Part shown: positions 35,466-45,459 of the stretch, one piece after another | How the letters are laid out: each line of letters opens with the position of its first letter | Position numbering within the stretch: position 1 is the first letter of the stretch | Position numbers and translations under genes: made by a program | The notes under the pieces: generated by a model | Seen by the model: the letters and a program-made list of their open reading frames with translations, nothing else | The model's database searches: none | What the model was told of the DNA's origin: nothing | Assembly: GCA_020744425.1 (NCBI GenBank) | Contig: JAGMUV010000001.1 | Span: forward strand, 6,448,001 to 6,512,000 | Source of the DNA: Dactylonectria macrodidyma | Lineage: Eukaryota; Ascomycota; Sordariomycetes; Hypocreales; Nectriaceae | DNA: 64,000 nucleotides | Reading direction: 5' to 3'

Positions 35466-36303
35466 TGTGTGCAGTGTTTTCCTTCTCCCAGAGGCGTGAG
35501 TTGGAGAATAGTCTGCTTTGTGCTTTGCGAAGTGCAGATGGCCCGAAGCTAGCATGACTCGCGACAAGTTTTCCCCTCACGCAGTGAATCAGCATCCAGC
35601 AGTCATTTCAGACCTTGTAAAGAATCCATCGTTCACGCGTGATTGGCCAGCCATGCCACGGGATCGGTGGATCTTTGCCTTGAAACCGTCGTCGAAGCTT
35701 TTCTCTGCTCACAATTGCCGTAACACCGCCGCGGTTTTGTTTCCTGTTCTGGAGGGCCTGTCACTTAGTTCCATTTCAGATGGAGTTCTGGCGATGATCG
35801 GGCTCCAGTTACAGACGACCAACTCCGACGGCACAGCTTTCGCCCCACTGGCTTCAACCTTTAACCGCCTAGGCTCGGGCGAGAAGGCGGGGAGTCTGAG
35901 TGGCTCGGCTGAACGTTCCCCGAGGTGGGTGAGAGTCGTCCAAAATACAGCCGTCTGATTGGACTTGGTTCTGCAACTGTGATGAATACGGTAACCAGAC
36001 CGCTCATCATCATCACCCCACATTCATGGAGAAAACCCCAGACCCCGGAAAATCATGTTTCTGTCCCGTTTCCGGGCCGAGGTGGCTTCATTGTCTGTGA
36101 AATGACGCGGACTTTTCCCCGTGAATACTCGCGGGTTACGTTACAATGAACCCTCTACAAGTTAGCACCTCGCGACCTAGGCCTTGAATGTTGCACTTCG
36201 GCCCGCAACTTGGCCCGCAGGGCGCGTGATGGATGGGTCTGTGGCACTTTTGCCTTGACACTTGCCTGCTTCAGGACCTGAGGCAAATGCTTGGCTATCT
36301 AAA
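35466..36303. other. Promoter-side region of the MFS transporter, no gene recognised
   Basis: Open frames occur on both strands (for example 35518-35958 plus and 35709-36023 minus), but they overlap, lack motifs and lack splice context, so I treat them as non-coding. Several GGGG/CCCC-containing sites occur near 36060-36330, as is usual in fungal sugar-gene promoters. Confidence 0.4.
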
Positions 36304-36309
36304 TATAAG
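36304..36309 (+). promoter_or_regulatory. TATA box of the MFS sugar transporter gene
   Basis: TATAAG 98 bp before the ATG at 36402. Confidence 0.45.
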
Positions 36310-36401
36310 CCCAAGACTGCCCCGGGAATTTTGGATCTAGGTTACGCTGCATACCCCGATACAGCCTGATTTCACTGCCGGTTGTGTACCGTTCTGTCAA
36401 C

Positions 36402-38312
36402 ATGGCTACCGAAGAGGGCAAAGACGGCCATGGGCCTACCCTAACCCACGCCGATTCTATCACCGACGTCAAGGCTGGTCTTGGTCAAGAGACTCGAGAG
36501 CTCAATGCGCACTCTGTTGCGCTCGCTGCGGCCGTGGCCGAGCAGAAGCCGAATCCGTGGTCCCGTGGCATGCTCAAACTATACGCGATTATGGGAATCG
36601 GATACCTCGTTTCTACTATGAACGGATTTGGTAGGCTTTGACTCTAATGGATTAGTGGCAGTTCTTCCCGCTCACATGTCGTAGACAGTTCCCTCATGGG
36701 CTCCATCAACGCCATGGTGCCATACCAAGAGACATTTGGACTGAAGAAGGCTGGGGCATCCACCGGCATCGTCTTCATCATTTATAACCTTGGTCAGATT
36801 GCAGCCTTTCCGTTTTGCGGACTGCTTGCCGACGGATTCGGCCGACGCTGGTGTATCTTTGTGGGCTGCCTGATTGTCGTCATTGGGACTGCTGGTAAAT
36901 ACACCACACAACACCGGCGCGTTCCCACTAACAAGCAACAGTCCAGGCAACGTCCCATACAATTGGCCATTTTATTGGAGGAAGATTCATTCTCGGTTTC
37001 GGAGCCTCAATCGCATCGGCTGCAGGACCTGCCTACACCGTAGAGCTTGCTCATCCAGCGTATCGTGGGTTCATGGCTGGAATGTGAGCAACCCTCTCTT
37101 TCCTTTAACCGCCATGAAAACAATGAGTACGAATAGACACTAACTAGAGTTCGCGAATAGGTATAACAATCTATGGTGGTTGGGCAACGTGAGTTTCTCC
37201 GGGACGCTCATCCAGCATGATGCTAATTCACCCACAGATTATCGCAGGATGGGCTACCTACGGCTCCAATTTGCACTTCGACTCGGCGTGGGCCTGGAGA
37301 ATCCCCACTATTGTTCAAGCCGGAATGCCCACTATCGCCATGGGGCTAATTCTCTTCTTCCCCGAGTCCCCGCGTTGGCTCATCGCCCAGGACCGAACAG
37401 ACGAGGCCCTCCAGATTTTGGCAGAGTACCACGGTGAGGGAAACATTGACAACCCGATTGTCCAGCTGCAGTACCGTGAGATTGTCGACCAGAACAACCT
37501 CTTTAAGACGGAAAACGCATGGTGGGACTATCGTGAGCTTTTCAACACGCGAGCAGCCCGGTATCGAATGGGAATGGTCATTGGAATGTCGTTTTTTGGA
37601 CAGTGGAGCGGAAATAACGTCATGCGAGTCCTCCCTGCCAATTTAAGACGATCAGATTTGCTAATACTGTTGTAGAAGTTATTTCATGCCTGCCATGATC
37701 GAAAGCGCCGGTATCAAGTCGACCAATACTCAGCTCCTCATCAACGCCATCAACCCAATCTTCTCCATGATTGGAGCAATCTACGGTGCATCTCTCTTGG
37801 ATAAACTCGGTAGAAGACCTATGATGCTTTGGGGATTGACGGGTGCCATGGTTTCGTACATCTTCCTCACAGCCTTTACCGCCAACACGGATGCCCACCC
37901 CAATCTGTCATATGGCGTCATCGTATTCATCTACCTCTTTGGCATCTTCTTTGCATGGGGTTTCACGCCGTTACAGACCCTCTACGCGGTCGAGTGTCTT
38001 TCCAACAGAACCCGTGCCAAGGGCTCTGGTCTCAACTTCCTCTTCCTCAACATCGCCATGGTGGTCAACACATGGGGCATCAGTGAAGGTATCGCCAAGC
38101 TGGGATGGAAGCTCTACGTCATTTACATCGTTTGGATTGGCATCGAGATGTTCATCATCTACTTTTGGTTCGTGGAGACGGCGGGTAAGACCCTGGAAGA
38201 GATGGACGCCGTGTTTGAGGCGCCGAACCCCAGGAAAGAAAGCACCAAGAAGCATAGGGTGGCGATCGATACCAGTGGGAGGGTCGTGGAGACTAGTGAG
38301 GAGAAGGTGTAG
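36402..38312 (+). CDS. MFS sugar transporter (lactose/hexose permease type)
   Basis: A 543-residue, 12-helix sugar/proton symporter of the plasma membrane, in six exons: 36402-36630, 36685-36894, 36942-37083, 37161-37188, 37238-37623 and 37676-38312. Family signatures are LLADGFGRRWCIF, GRFILGFGASIA, GPAYTVELAHPAYRG, WWLGNIIAGWATYGS, LILFFPESPRWLIAQ, FFGQWSGNNVISYFMPAM, LDKLGRRPMM and VETAGKTLEEMD, as in fungal lactose permease-like transporters. The fourth exon is only 28 nt. The fifth intron has a GC donor (AT|GCGAGT): only this choice both keeps frame and restores the conserved GNNVISYFMP. A cellobiose dehydrogenase gene lies 4 kb downstream, which fits a beta-linked disaccharide substrate but does not prove it. 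Confidence 0.93.
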
Positions 38313-38579
38313 ATGGGTAATGAGTCTGGTGCTCAAATATGTTATGCGCAGTCGCACCGGGTTGTGCAGCACATGATACTGCAACGGCATCGCTTTATCC
38401 GGCCTAGTATCTGTCGAGTATATAAATCAATGCAAAACTGCTACACTACCTGCTATCTAGTGATGTGATGTTAAAAAATGAGTTGGAACATAAGCACTTG
38501 AGTCTCATTAGCTCTAGGAGCGAAGCGAAAGGCGTGGGATCCCGTTATGATGTAGCCTAGGTTTTAATTAGCCTTGTGA

Positions 38580-38662
38580 GTTACTTCTCTCTCTCTTTCT
38601 TCCCTTTCGTCCCTTTCTCTTCTTTCTCTTCCCTTCTTTACCCCACTCTTCACTTCCCCCGC
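38580..38662 (+). repeat. Polypyrimidine tract
   Basis: About 80 bp of almost pure C/T (CTCTCTCTTTCTTCCC-like) with no internal periodicity beyond short CT runs. It lies between the MFS gene and the remnant region downstream. Confidence 0.7.
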
Positions 38663-38667
38663 GGCCA

Positions 38668-38860
38668 TTAAATTATTTTGACGTCCCACTTCTTAGCGTT
38701 GAATTTCATCTGCAACTTCCCGTAACTCTTCACCACCTCCCTCAAGAACGCACCTACCATCATGACGGACCGGCGCCTAGAGATGTAGATTTCTGCCCAT
38801 TTTTCAACTGCCTCGTCGGAAAGCGTAATAGGCACTGCCTTAGAGGAGAGTCCCTAACCT
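38668..38860 (-). pseudogene. Orphan coding-like fragment
   Basis: On the minus strand an open frame of about 60 codons ends at a TAA at 38668. It reads as an ordinary soluble protein (ITLSDEAVEKWAEIYISRRR, then VGAFLREVVKSYGKLQMKFN), but an in-frame stop lies just upstream and there is no early ATG. It may be the last exon of a decayed gene or a chance frame. The family is not recognised. Confidence 0.25.
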
Positions 38861-38954
38861 GTTCGGCTTGCAAGTCTAAATCCGGAATGTGCGAATCCCC
38901 GCTTTCGTCATCCTGAGTCTATGCACGTCCACGTTACTAAATTTGCTTTACCAG

Positions 38955-39466
38955 GTGCCTAGCGATCTAGGATCTGTAGCGTATCAGTACTGGGAATTCG
39001 TAAATCGTGTTATTCGTTCTGACTCTAAACGTGATTTATTTGCCGAGCCATACGAACGTGTCGCCTCCGCATGGGAAGCTGTGCGACGTCTCGTCAAGCA
39101 CCCATCCCGCGTCCACTACCTCAATGGCGATACCACATCAGCAAATCAGCTTCAGGAGGCGGCATCTGCGCGAGAAATCATGACTGTTCATCTTCAAAAC
39201 TCTGTATGTTACCTGCCTTACCCCTCCTCGAGACTCAAATTCTAACACCCCGTGAGGTGAGCCTTCTTGATTCATCTGGCAACAAGAGAACTATTGCTGA
39301 ACGACTCGAGAAGCTAAAGCCCTTGTACGTTCAAGATCAAGAGGCTGTAAAAGAGCTCCTAGCTGTGATCGATGTGTTTGAGAAGGCTGAAATTAACAGC
39401 TGGGAATGTCAGGTATTGGAACGAAAAAGAACTCGCAAACACGGCTTAGACAGATGGTTTCTCTGA
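38955..39466 (+). pseudogene. Unrecognised two-exon coding remnant
   Basis: Two segments join in phase across a plausible intron (donor GTATGT at about 39208, branch TTCTAAC, acceptor GTGAG at about 39258). The combined product, about 150 residues, is charged and helical (SDSKRDLFAEPYERVASAWE, RTIAERLEKLKPLYVQDQE, LAVIDVFEKAEINSWE). An acceptor-like CTTTACCAG precedes 38955, so further 5' exons are expected, but none with an ATG is convincing. It could be a degraded gene, possibly element-derived, or a real gene whose start I cannot find. I do not recognise the family. Confidence 0.3.
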
Positions 39467-42400
39467 TATGAAGTGAAAAAATAAGGGCACACTCGTCAGT
39501 GCCTCAATACGACGACTAGACTGGTCCCTGCGGTTCACCGAGCTGTTGTTGAGTAGTCGACTTCGAAAGCTCGAGATGAGGCTCCTGTGGTTGCCATTCT
39601 ATTGGGTTGAGTTGACTTGGGAGATGCGCGTATGTGTCGGCCATTGGTGGGCCATAATTTTGTGTGAATTCGTGCGTTAAGGTAATTTTCTACTTACGTT
39701 TATGATTGAATTATGGGTTGGTGTTAGGCTTGTGAATTGCGGCGGATTAGTCGCATGGTCTATAATAGGCCAAAATATGTAATAATGTTATGATGATTGT
39801 CTAGTCTATTATGAGGCTACGGCCTGTGAACCAGCTCGAAAGCTATTTTTAATATATTTCTTGTAATGCGAGTGTTCCAATGAACCGGAGCATTCCTTCT
39901 ATTTGACAGTTGGTGTGGAGAATTTGAAGCAGGTACCTTAGGGAAGAGCTATCGAGCTTGCTTTTCGTATCTATGAAATCGTACAAGAAATGACCTGGGT
40001 ATGCATCGCAAGTAGGCAAGTTGTTGTTGCTCTCGCCAATTTGTTGACATACCCACCTACATCTCCCTTGAGCCCAAGAGTCGTGAGCTCCTCAACATGG
40101 CGTTCAAAATGCCGTCTAGGTGAAAGGTACCACCGTCTGAGATGATACTTGGGTAAGAACATCAAGCCGCCCTTGTGAGCTTCGCTGTGTCAAGTCTGCT
40201 AGCCAGACAGACCAGGCTTTTGTCAAGTTCTCCTGGATAAATTGTGCTAGTGGCTAGGAGGCGAGCTTGAGTACCGCTGAGGCACGAACAAGGGCTTCCT
40301 CTGCGCTAAAGATGGAATCAAAGCTCTCATCCTGGTGGCCAACAGCATGAGACGCTTCGCGAGATCTTGGGGTTGATGACACGGGCAATGCTGGCGAACA
40401 ACCGAAGGTGGTAGTTTGTAGGGCATCAAAGGCAATCCCAATAACACATATCGGCATGACACTGGCGCGGTGGTGGATCGAATACTCCTTTGACATGACT
40501 TCGTTCTTGAACCAGAAGATGCTTTACCAAGCACGAGCTATCTGGTCTGCACCACGCTGCGGCTTGCGAGACACGTGAATCACTCACGCATTGATGCTTG
40601 AACCATGTGCGTCTCGGGCTCTAGGCAACACATGCTGGATTACGTGTTTGGTGAGCGCGAGTCAGCGCCTAAAACAAATTTCATTTGGCCACTTACTGTT
40701 CAGTATGGGTTAGAGGCTTCGAATCACTTGTCCCCAGTGAACAGACCAAGCCTAGCCATACTCTTCAATGACGGGTGTGATCTGTGATGGCTTTCTTGAA
40801 CAGTCGGCCTTCATGGCAGATAAGGGAAGAATTAACAAATGCACCGCACCGTGTGTGGAATGTCACTTGACTGCCAATGCCCTAGATTTAGTCTACTGTA
40901 GCATGGTTCCCTCTGTTGTGCGCGTAGCTAGCGACACAAATGCACCACTCATGCGCCTGTATTCATGGGCCTGCTGTACATATATGGTATATGCAAGGGG
41001 TATGAAACTATACTATTCATGGGAAAATCCCTGGAGATGGCGATGTTGGGAACCAACTTTCCGTTTGCTTACCATACATACATACACCATTTCAGGGGTG
41101 GTGGTTGGGTAAGTTATGAGCAGCATTGAGAATGTTTACCGACCCTTCTGATTCTGCGACCCAGGGGAAATTATGACAGCGACACTTGGGTTATTCGCAT
41201 TCGTATAGTGGCAACGCAAGGAGGATACTGCTGGAGACCATCGATGCAGAGGCAACCAGGGGCGGAAATGTTCACCGTCAAGATGTCCCCACCCTGCAAT
41301 CACCTCGAAGAACGTGCTGCATTCTCTCCGCACATGTTACATCTATTTTATTCGCTCATCCGCCAGTAATGTTGATTCAATTGTCATGGGAGGATTCTCT
41401 CACGGCAAGAAGCGCCCAGCACAGCAGAATTAATCACGGTGAATCATCTCGGGCCAAAGTCTGGCTTGCCCCTTACCATCGAGAATCGAACTCAGTAACT
41501 TCCACCAGTCGGAGGAGAGGTATTCTGATACACCGCTTAAAACAAATGCCCATATTTAAAGCTTAACGAACACCCAGGAGACGGGCGGTATCCTTGTACC
41601 TCTGATCCTCCGTGGCACTGCTGGTTGGCGGCGATCTCCTTGTACGCGCAACCCGGCGCCTCTTCACCTGTAAGCAAAACAAAGTAAAGGATCCGCACGT
41701 CATCGAGGAAGATCATGCCACACGCCACGGCGATCTCGCTCAATGCGGGAGGACGACGACTTAACCCGCCCAATCATGAGAGTTGCATTTGAAACAATGC
41801 GGCAGTAGCGCTCAGAGATGAGACGGAGCAGGGGTCGTTTTCAAACGGATCTAGTGACCCGGAAAATAAAGTTGCATGGCGATCCTGGCAGCCGGTTCGC
41901 GGATTCATGGGACGCCGCCACGGAGAATCTACATACCCTTGTCATCGCGGGCCACGGTCCCTAGCTTATCTGTTGTTCTGTCGTATGCTAGCATCCTGGA
42001 TATTAAGGGACTTGGCTTCTATGGGCCAGTAAGGATCAGTTCAGGATTTACAACCCTGAGGATGGATGGCAACCCTGCGAGGTTCCATCTTGCCGGTGTA
42101 CGTAGTAGTAGTTAACTGAACAACAGTGGATAGACGAACAGGCAAAGATGGAATATATGCTCTCGAGTCGCCTCGATGTCGACCAGTTCTGCATCTCATC
42201 GTTCAGCCGTGTCTTTGCTGCATTCCCTTCTTTTCCACCGCTAGTACGGTGTACTTTCATTCTTTTCTAACCCTGGTGGTTTGTCTTCACTCTCTTGTTC
42301 CGTTTGTTGTTTGGATCTGTCTCTCATCCACTCCTTTTCCCCTGTTTGATCGTCGAAACAACGAGAGAAATCCAGAAACACCAAACGGTTTCTGCCCACC
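39467..42400. other. Remnant-containing intergenic region
   Basis: No intact gene is visible. On the minus strand between about 40500 and 39970 one frame reads protein-like (for example FDSIFSAEEALVRASAVLKL and LTKAWSVWLADLTQRSS), but it is broken by several stops that introns do not obviously explain, which suggests a decayed gene. The stretch 40600-42400 shows only short frames without motifs. The last few hundred bases, rich in CT and TTTCC, should contain the cellobiose dehydrogenase promoter. Confidence 0.4.
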
Positions 42401-44761
42401 ATGCGCTGCACCTTTACCGGCGTAGCGGCCCTGCTCGGGCTCGCTGCCACGGCTTCTGCCCAGCGAGCCACGTCGTACACGGATACCGAGACTGGCATCG
42501 AGTTCCAGCGATACTTGGCCACCAAGTATGACTTCAGTTTCGGTGTTGCCCTTCCTGAGACGGTCGGGTCGGACTTTATCGGCAAGATGGTCATCCCGCT
42601 TACTGACAATGAGGGATGGGGAGCCGTCTCGCTCAAGGGAGGCATGCTGAACAGTCTGCTGTTGGTGGCTTGGGCCGACGGCGAGGACATCCAGACCTCG
42701 TTCCGAACGATTGGATCATACGCCAACCCGGACGTCTACTCGGACAGCGAAGTGACGGCCCTGCCCATCGCCAACGGCACATACATCAACAGCACGCACA
42801 TCTCATACACGTTCCTGTGCGAAGGCTGCATCGTCGCCAACAAGACGACGCTGGCCAACGACTCGCCGATCCTGGGCTGGGCCATTTCCGACACGAGCCC
42901 CACGACTCCCTCGGATCCCACCAGCGCCTTGACCTACCACGCTGCTGGCTTTGGTCAATTTGGCGTCGATGCTGCCGCGGCTAAGTCTGCTAGCTACGCT
43001 ACATGGGCCAGCTGGGCTTCTGCTGGCACTGGCTCCGGAGGTAACACTACGGTGCCTGGAAACACCACGTTTCCTGATGCTACTACCTCCAACGTTACCT
43101 ACGATGTTATCGTCGTGGGCGGTGGCCCAGCAGGGATCATCGCCGCTGAGCGTATCGCCGAGAAGGGCGCCAGCGTGCTTCTCATCGAGCGAGGTCCGGC
43201 CAACACTGTCGCCTTGGGTTCAGCTCAGGGTCTCCCTTGGAACGACACGCTGACTGCCTACGATATCCCCGCCCTGGGAAGCAGCATGTCTAGTCTTTCT
43301 GGTACCAAGTTCTGCAGCGACACAGCTTCCACTGCGGGATGCCTTCTCGGAGGATCCAGCTCTATCAACGGCCTCAACTTCATCCACCCTCCGGAGCACG
43401 ACTGGCAGCGCTGGCCTGCGGGCTGGGGCGCGTCTGATATCGCTGACGCCGAAGCTCGTCTGTACGAGCGCAACCCTGGAACTACTGAGCCGTCCGACGA
43501 TGGCAAGTACTACAACGACTATGCTTTCAAGGTGCTGTCTGCGCAGCTCGACTCTAAGGGCTGGACTGAGGTCGACTCGATCGAGAAGCCCAACGAGAAG
43601 CACAATATCTACTCGCGTCCATCGTGGTCCATCAAGAACAACCTGCGCGCTGGACCTGCTCGCACCTACATGCCATTTGCCCAGCAGCTGCCCAACTTCA
43701 CCCTCAAGCTGGAGACAAAGGTGCTCCAGGCCGTCCGCACGGGCAGCACTATCACGGGTGTCCTCACCGAGGCGACCGACGGTAGCAGGCAGATCATCAA
43801 CGTCAAGACGGGCGGCAAGGTCGTCATCGCGGCCGGTGCCATGTCATCACCCCGTATCCTGTGGAACTCTGGTATCGGCCGATCTGATGCCCTAGCCATT
43901 GTTAAGAGCGGAGCATCTCAGACCGGCATCACTCTGCCCGACGAGGCCAGCTGGATCGACCTCCCCGTCGGCCACAACCTGCAGGACCACGCCCAGGTCA
44001 AGCTGCAGTTCAACGCCAAGAGCAACTTCAGCGCCTACGGCTTCGACGCCATCGCCACCGACCCCGTCGAGGCCGATCTGGACCTGTACTACCAGGGCTC
44101 GGGTCCCATTACCCAGGCTGCTCAGCGCATGCATCTCTGGACCTCTGCTGAGGGTGCTGATGGCCGCACTCGTTTCCTCCAGGGCACTGCTAGTGCCATG
44201 GCCTCTGGCATCATCACCGTCCGAACATTCTTGACCCACGGCACCACGACAACGGGAGAGCTGGGTATCTCAGCTTCCGGTAACACCGTGCTCAACACCA
44301 AGCCGTGGCTGATCGATTCCGAGGACCGACAGGCCATGACCGACTTCATCCAGTGGTGGCTGGACCTCACCAGCGGCAACAACTCGACGCTGTCCTACAT
44401 CACCCCTGGCGCAACCGCCGCTGAAGTCATCACGGCCAACATGATCAGCGGCGACCACTGGGTCGGCAGCGCCAAGATGGGCACCGACGACGGTCGCAAG
44501 AACGGTACCAGCGTTGTCGATCTCGACACGCGCGTCTACGGCACGTCTAACCTGTTTGTTGTCGACGCCTCCATCCACCCGGACCTGCCCACAGGAAACA
44601 CCCAGTCCATCATCATGATCACGGCTGAGCACGCCGCTGAGAAGATCTTTGCCTACAAGGTCGACGGCGGTTCCAGCAACTCGACCACGCCTGTGACCTC
44701 GCGATGCACTACCGGTCTGGCTAGGCGATCAAGGAGTTTCAGAAGAAGACACTACCTGTGA
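42401..44761 (+). CDS. Cellobiose dehydrogenase (AA8 cytochrome + AA3_1 flavodehydrogenase), secreted
   Basis: An extracellular flavocytochrome that oxidises cellobiose and other beta-1,4 oligosaccharides and passes electrons to lytic polysaccharide monooxygenases. It is 786 residues in one exon. A signal peptide (MRCTFTGVAALLGLAATASA) precedes the cytochrome domain, where the Met of LKGGMLNSLLLVAWADG and the His of ALTYHAAGFGQFG match the two haem ligands. A Gly/Thr/Asn-rich linker leads to the FAD domain at about 233 with YDVIVVGGGPAGIIAAERIAE, GGSSSINGLNFIHP, GPARTYMPFAQQ and the C-terminal active-site elements GDHWVGSAKMG (His) and HPDLPTGNTQS (Asn). There is no C-terminal CBM1, so it resembles ascomycete CDHs lacking a cellulose-binding module. 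Many N-x-S/T sites fit a glycoprotein. The gene is intronless, unlike its neighbours. Confidence 0.95.
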   Translation: MRCTFTGVAALLGLAATASAQRATSYTDTETGIEFQRYLATKYDFSFGVALPETVGSDFIGKMVIPLTDNEGWGAVSLKGGMLNSLLLVAWADGEDIQTSFRTIGSYANPDVYSDSEVTALPIANGTYINSTHISYTFLCEGCIVANKTTLANDSPILGWAISDTSPTTPSDPTSALTYHAAGFGQFGVDAAAAKSASYATWASWASAGTGSGGNTTVPGNTTFPDATTSNVTYDVIVVGGGPAGIIAAERIAEKGASVLLIERGPANTVALGSAQGLPWNDTLTAYDIPALGSSMSSLSGTKFCSDTASTAGCLLGGSSSINGLNFIHPPEHDWQRWPAGWGASDIADAEARLYERNPGTTEPSDDGKYYNDYAFKVLSAQLDSKGWTEVDSIEKPNEKHNIYSRPSWSIKNNLRAGPARTYMPFAQQLPNFTLKLETKVLQAVRTGSTITGVLTEATDGSRQIINVKTGGKVVIAAGAMSSPRILWNSGIGRSDALAIVKSGASQTGITLPDEASWIDLPVGHNLQDHAQVKLQFNAKSNFSAYGFDAIATDPVEADLDLYYQGSGPITQAAQRMHLWTSAEGADGRTRFLQGTASAMASGIITVRTFLTHGTTTTGELGISASGNTVLNTKPWLIDSEDRQAMTDFIQWWLDLTSGNNSTLSYITPGATAAEVITANMISGDHWVGSAKMGTDDGRKNGTSVVDLDTRVYGTSNLFVVDASIHPDLPTGNTQSIIMITAEHAAEKIFAYKVDGGSSNSTTPVTSRCTTGLARRSRSFRRRHYL

Positions 44762-45459
44762 TAGATTGCAGAGCTTGACGTGTGGGTTTTGCTCTGACTT
44801 TCTATTTTACATTCTCTGTCCCTATTTTGTCCCGTCAGTTATTTAGTCTAGCAATTGGGTAGTATGCCAGTGTTACTGGCTGTTCTTGATCCAATAGAAC
44901 ATCTACGAAGTTAAATTGTGGCACCGTGAGAATCCTTGTAGTCGTGTGAGTACTGTCACTTTCAAGTGTCTCGTGTGGGTGTGTATGGAAGGATGATCGG
45001 ACTCACGCTCCCGATCCAAGGATACTTCCAGTACCACTGGACACTGGCTTACCATTGTAGTGGACACTCTTCAGCGCTTCCCGCTGGATCTTCTTACAGG
45101 ACATGGTTTGGGGCAACCAGAACGATGATTTTCTTTACTGAAGATCACTGGCTCAGCGATCGGAGCGATCGGGGCGGGGGAGGTACATTTCGGGACATTC
45201 GGACTTCTGAGCTACGGCAATAGATTGCGACACATCGGGCTTAAAGTCCGCCCTCAATGAACCAATTATCTGGCAGCATGATGAACCGGCCACATTTACA
45301 TTGGGTATATCACTGGGATATGTACTGGCAGCTAATATCAAATTACTGCTCACTCAATAGCCCAGATTCTGGCTTAGCTTCAACTTGCTTCTCCTCTACC
45401 TAGTCTACTACTAAAGCCTACAGTCCTCCAAGGCCCGTCTGCAAGCAGACAAGCCGATC
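44762..45459. other. Intergenic region
   Basis: About 700 bp between the cellobiose dehydrogenase stop and the isocitrate-lyase-like gene. No coding chain is seen. A GC-rich patch (GGAGCGATCGGGGCGGGGG) occurs near 45160. Confidence 0.4.

Noticed and set aside
35518..35958. 146-codon open frame upstream of the MFS gene, with an overlapping frame on the other strand
   Set aside because: No motif, both strands open, located in the promoter region; probably a chance frame in GC-balanced DNA.
42401..44761. Long open frames on other strands and frames inside the cellobiose dehydrogenase gene
   Set aside because: They are shadows of a GC-rich coding sequence; only the plus-strand frame carries the domain motifs.
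45150..45220. Sequence CATTTCGGGACATTCGGACTT resembling one arm of the 56686-56724 inverted repeat
   Set aside because: Similarity is short and not palindromic here; insufficient to call a dispersed repeat or shared site.
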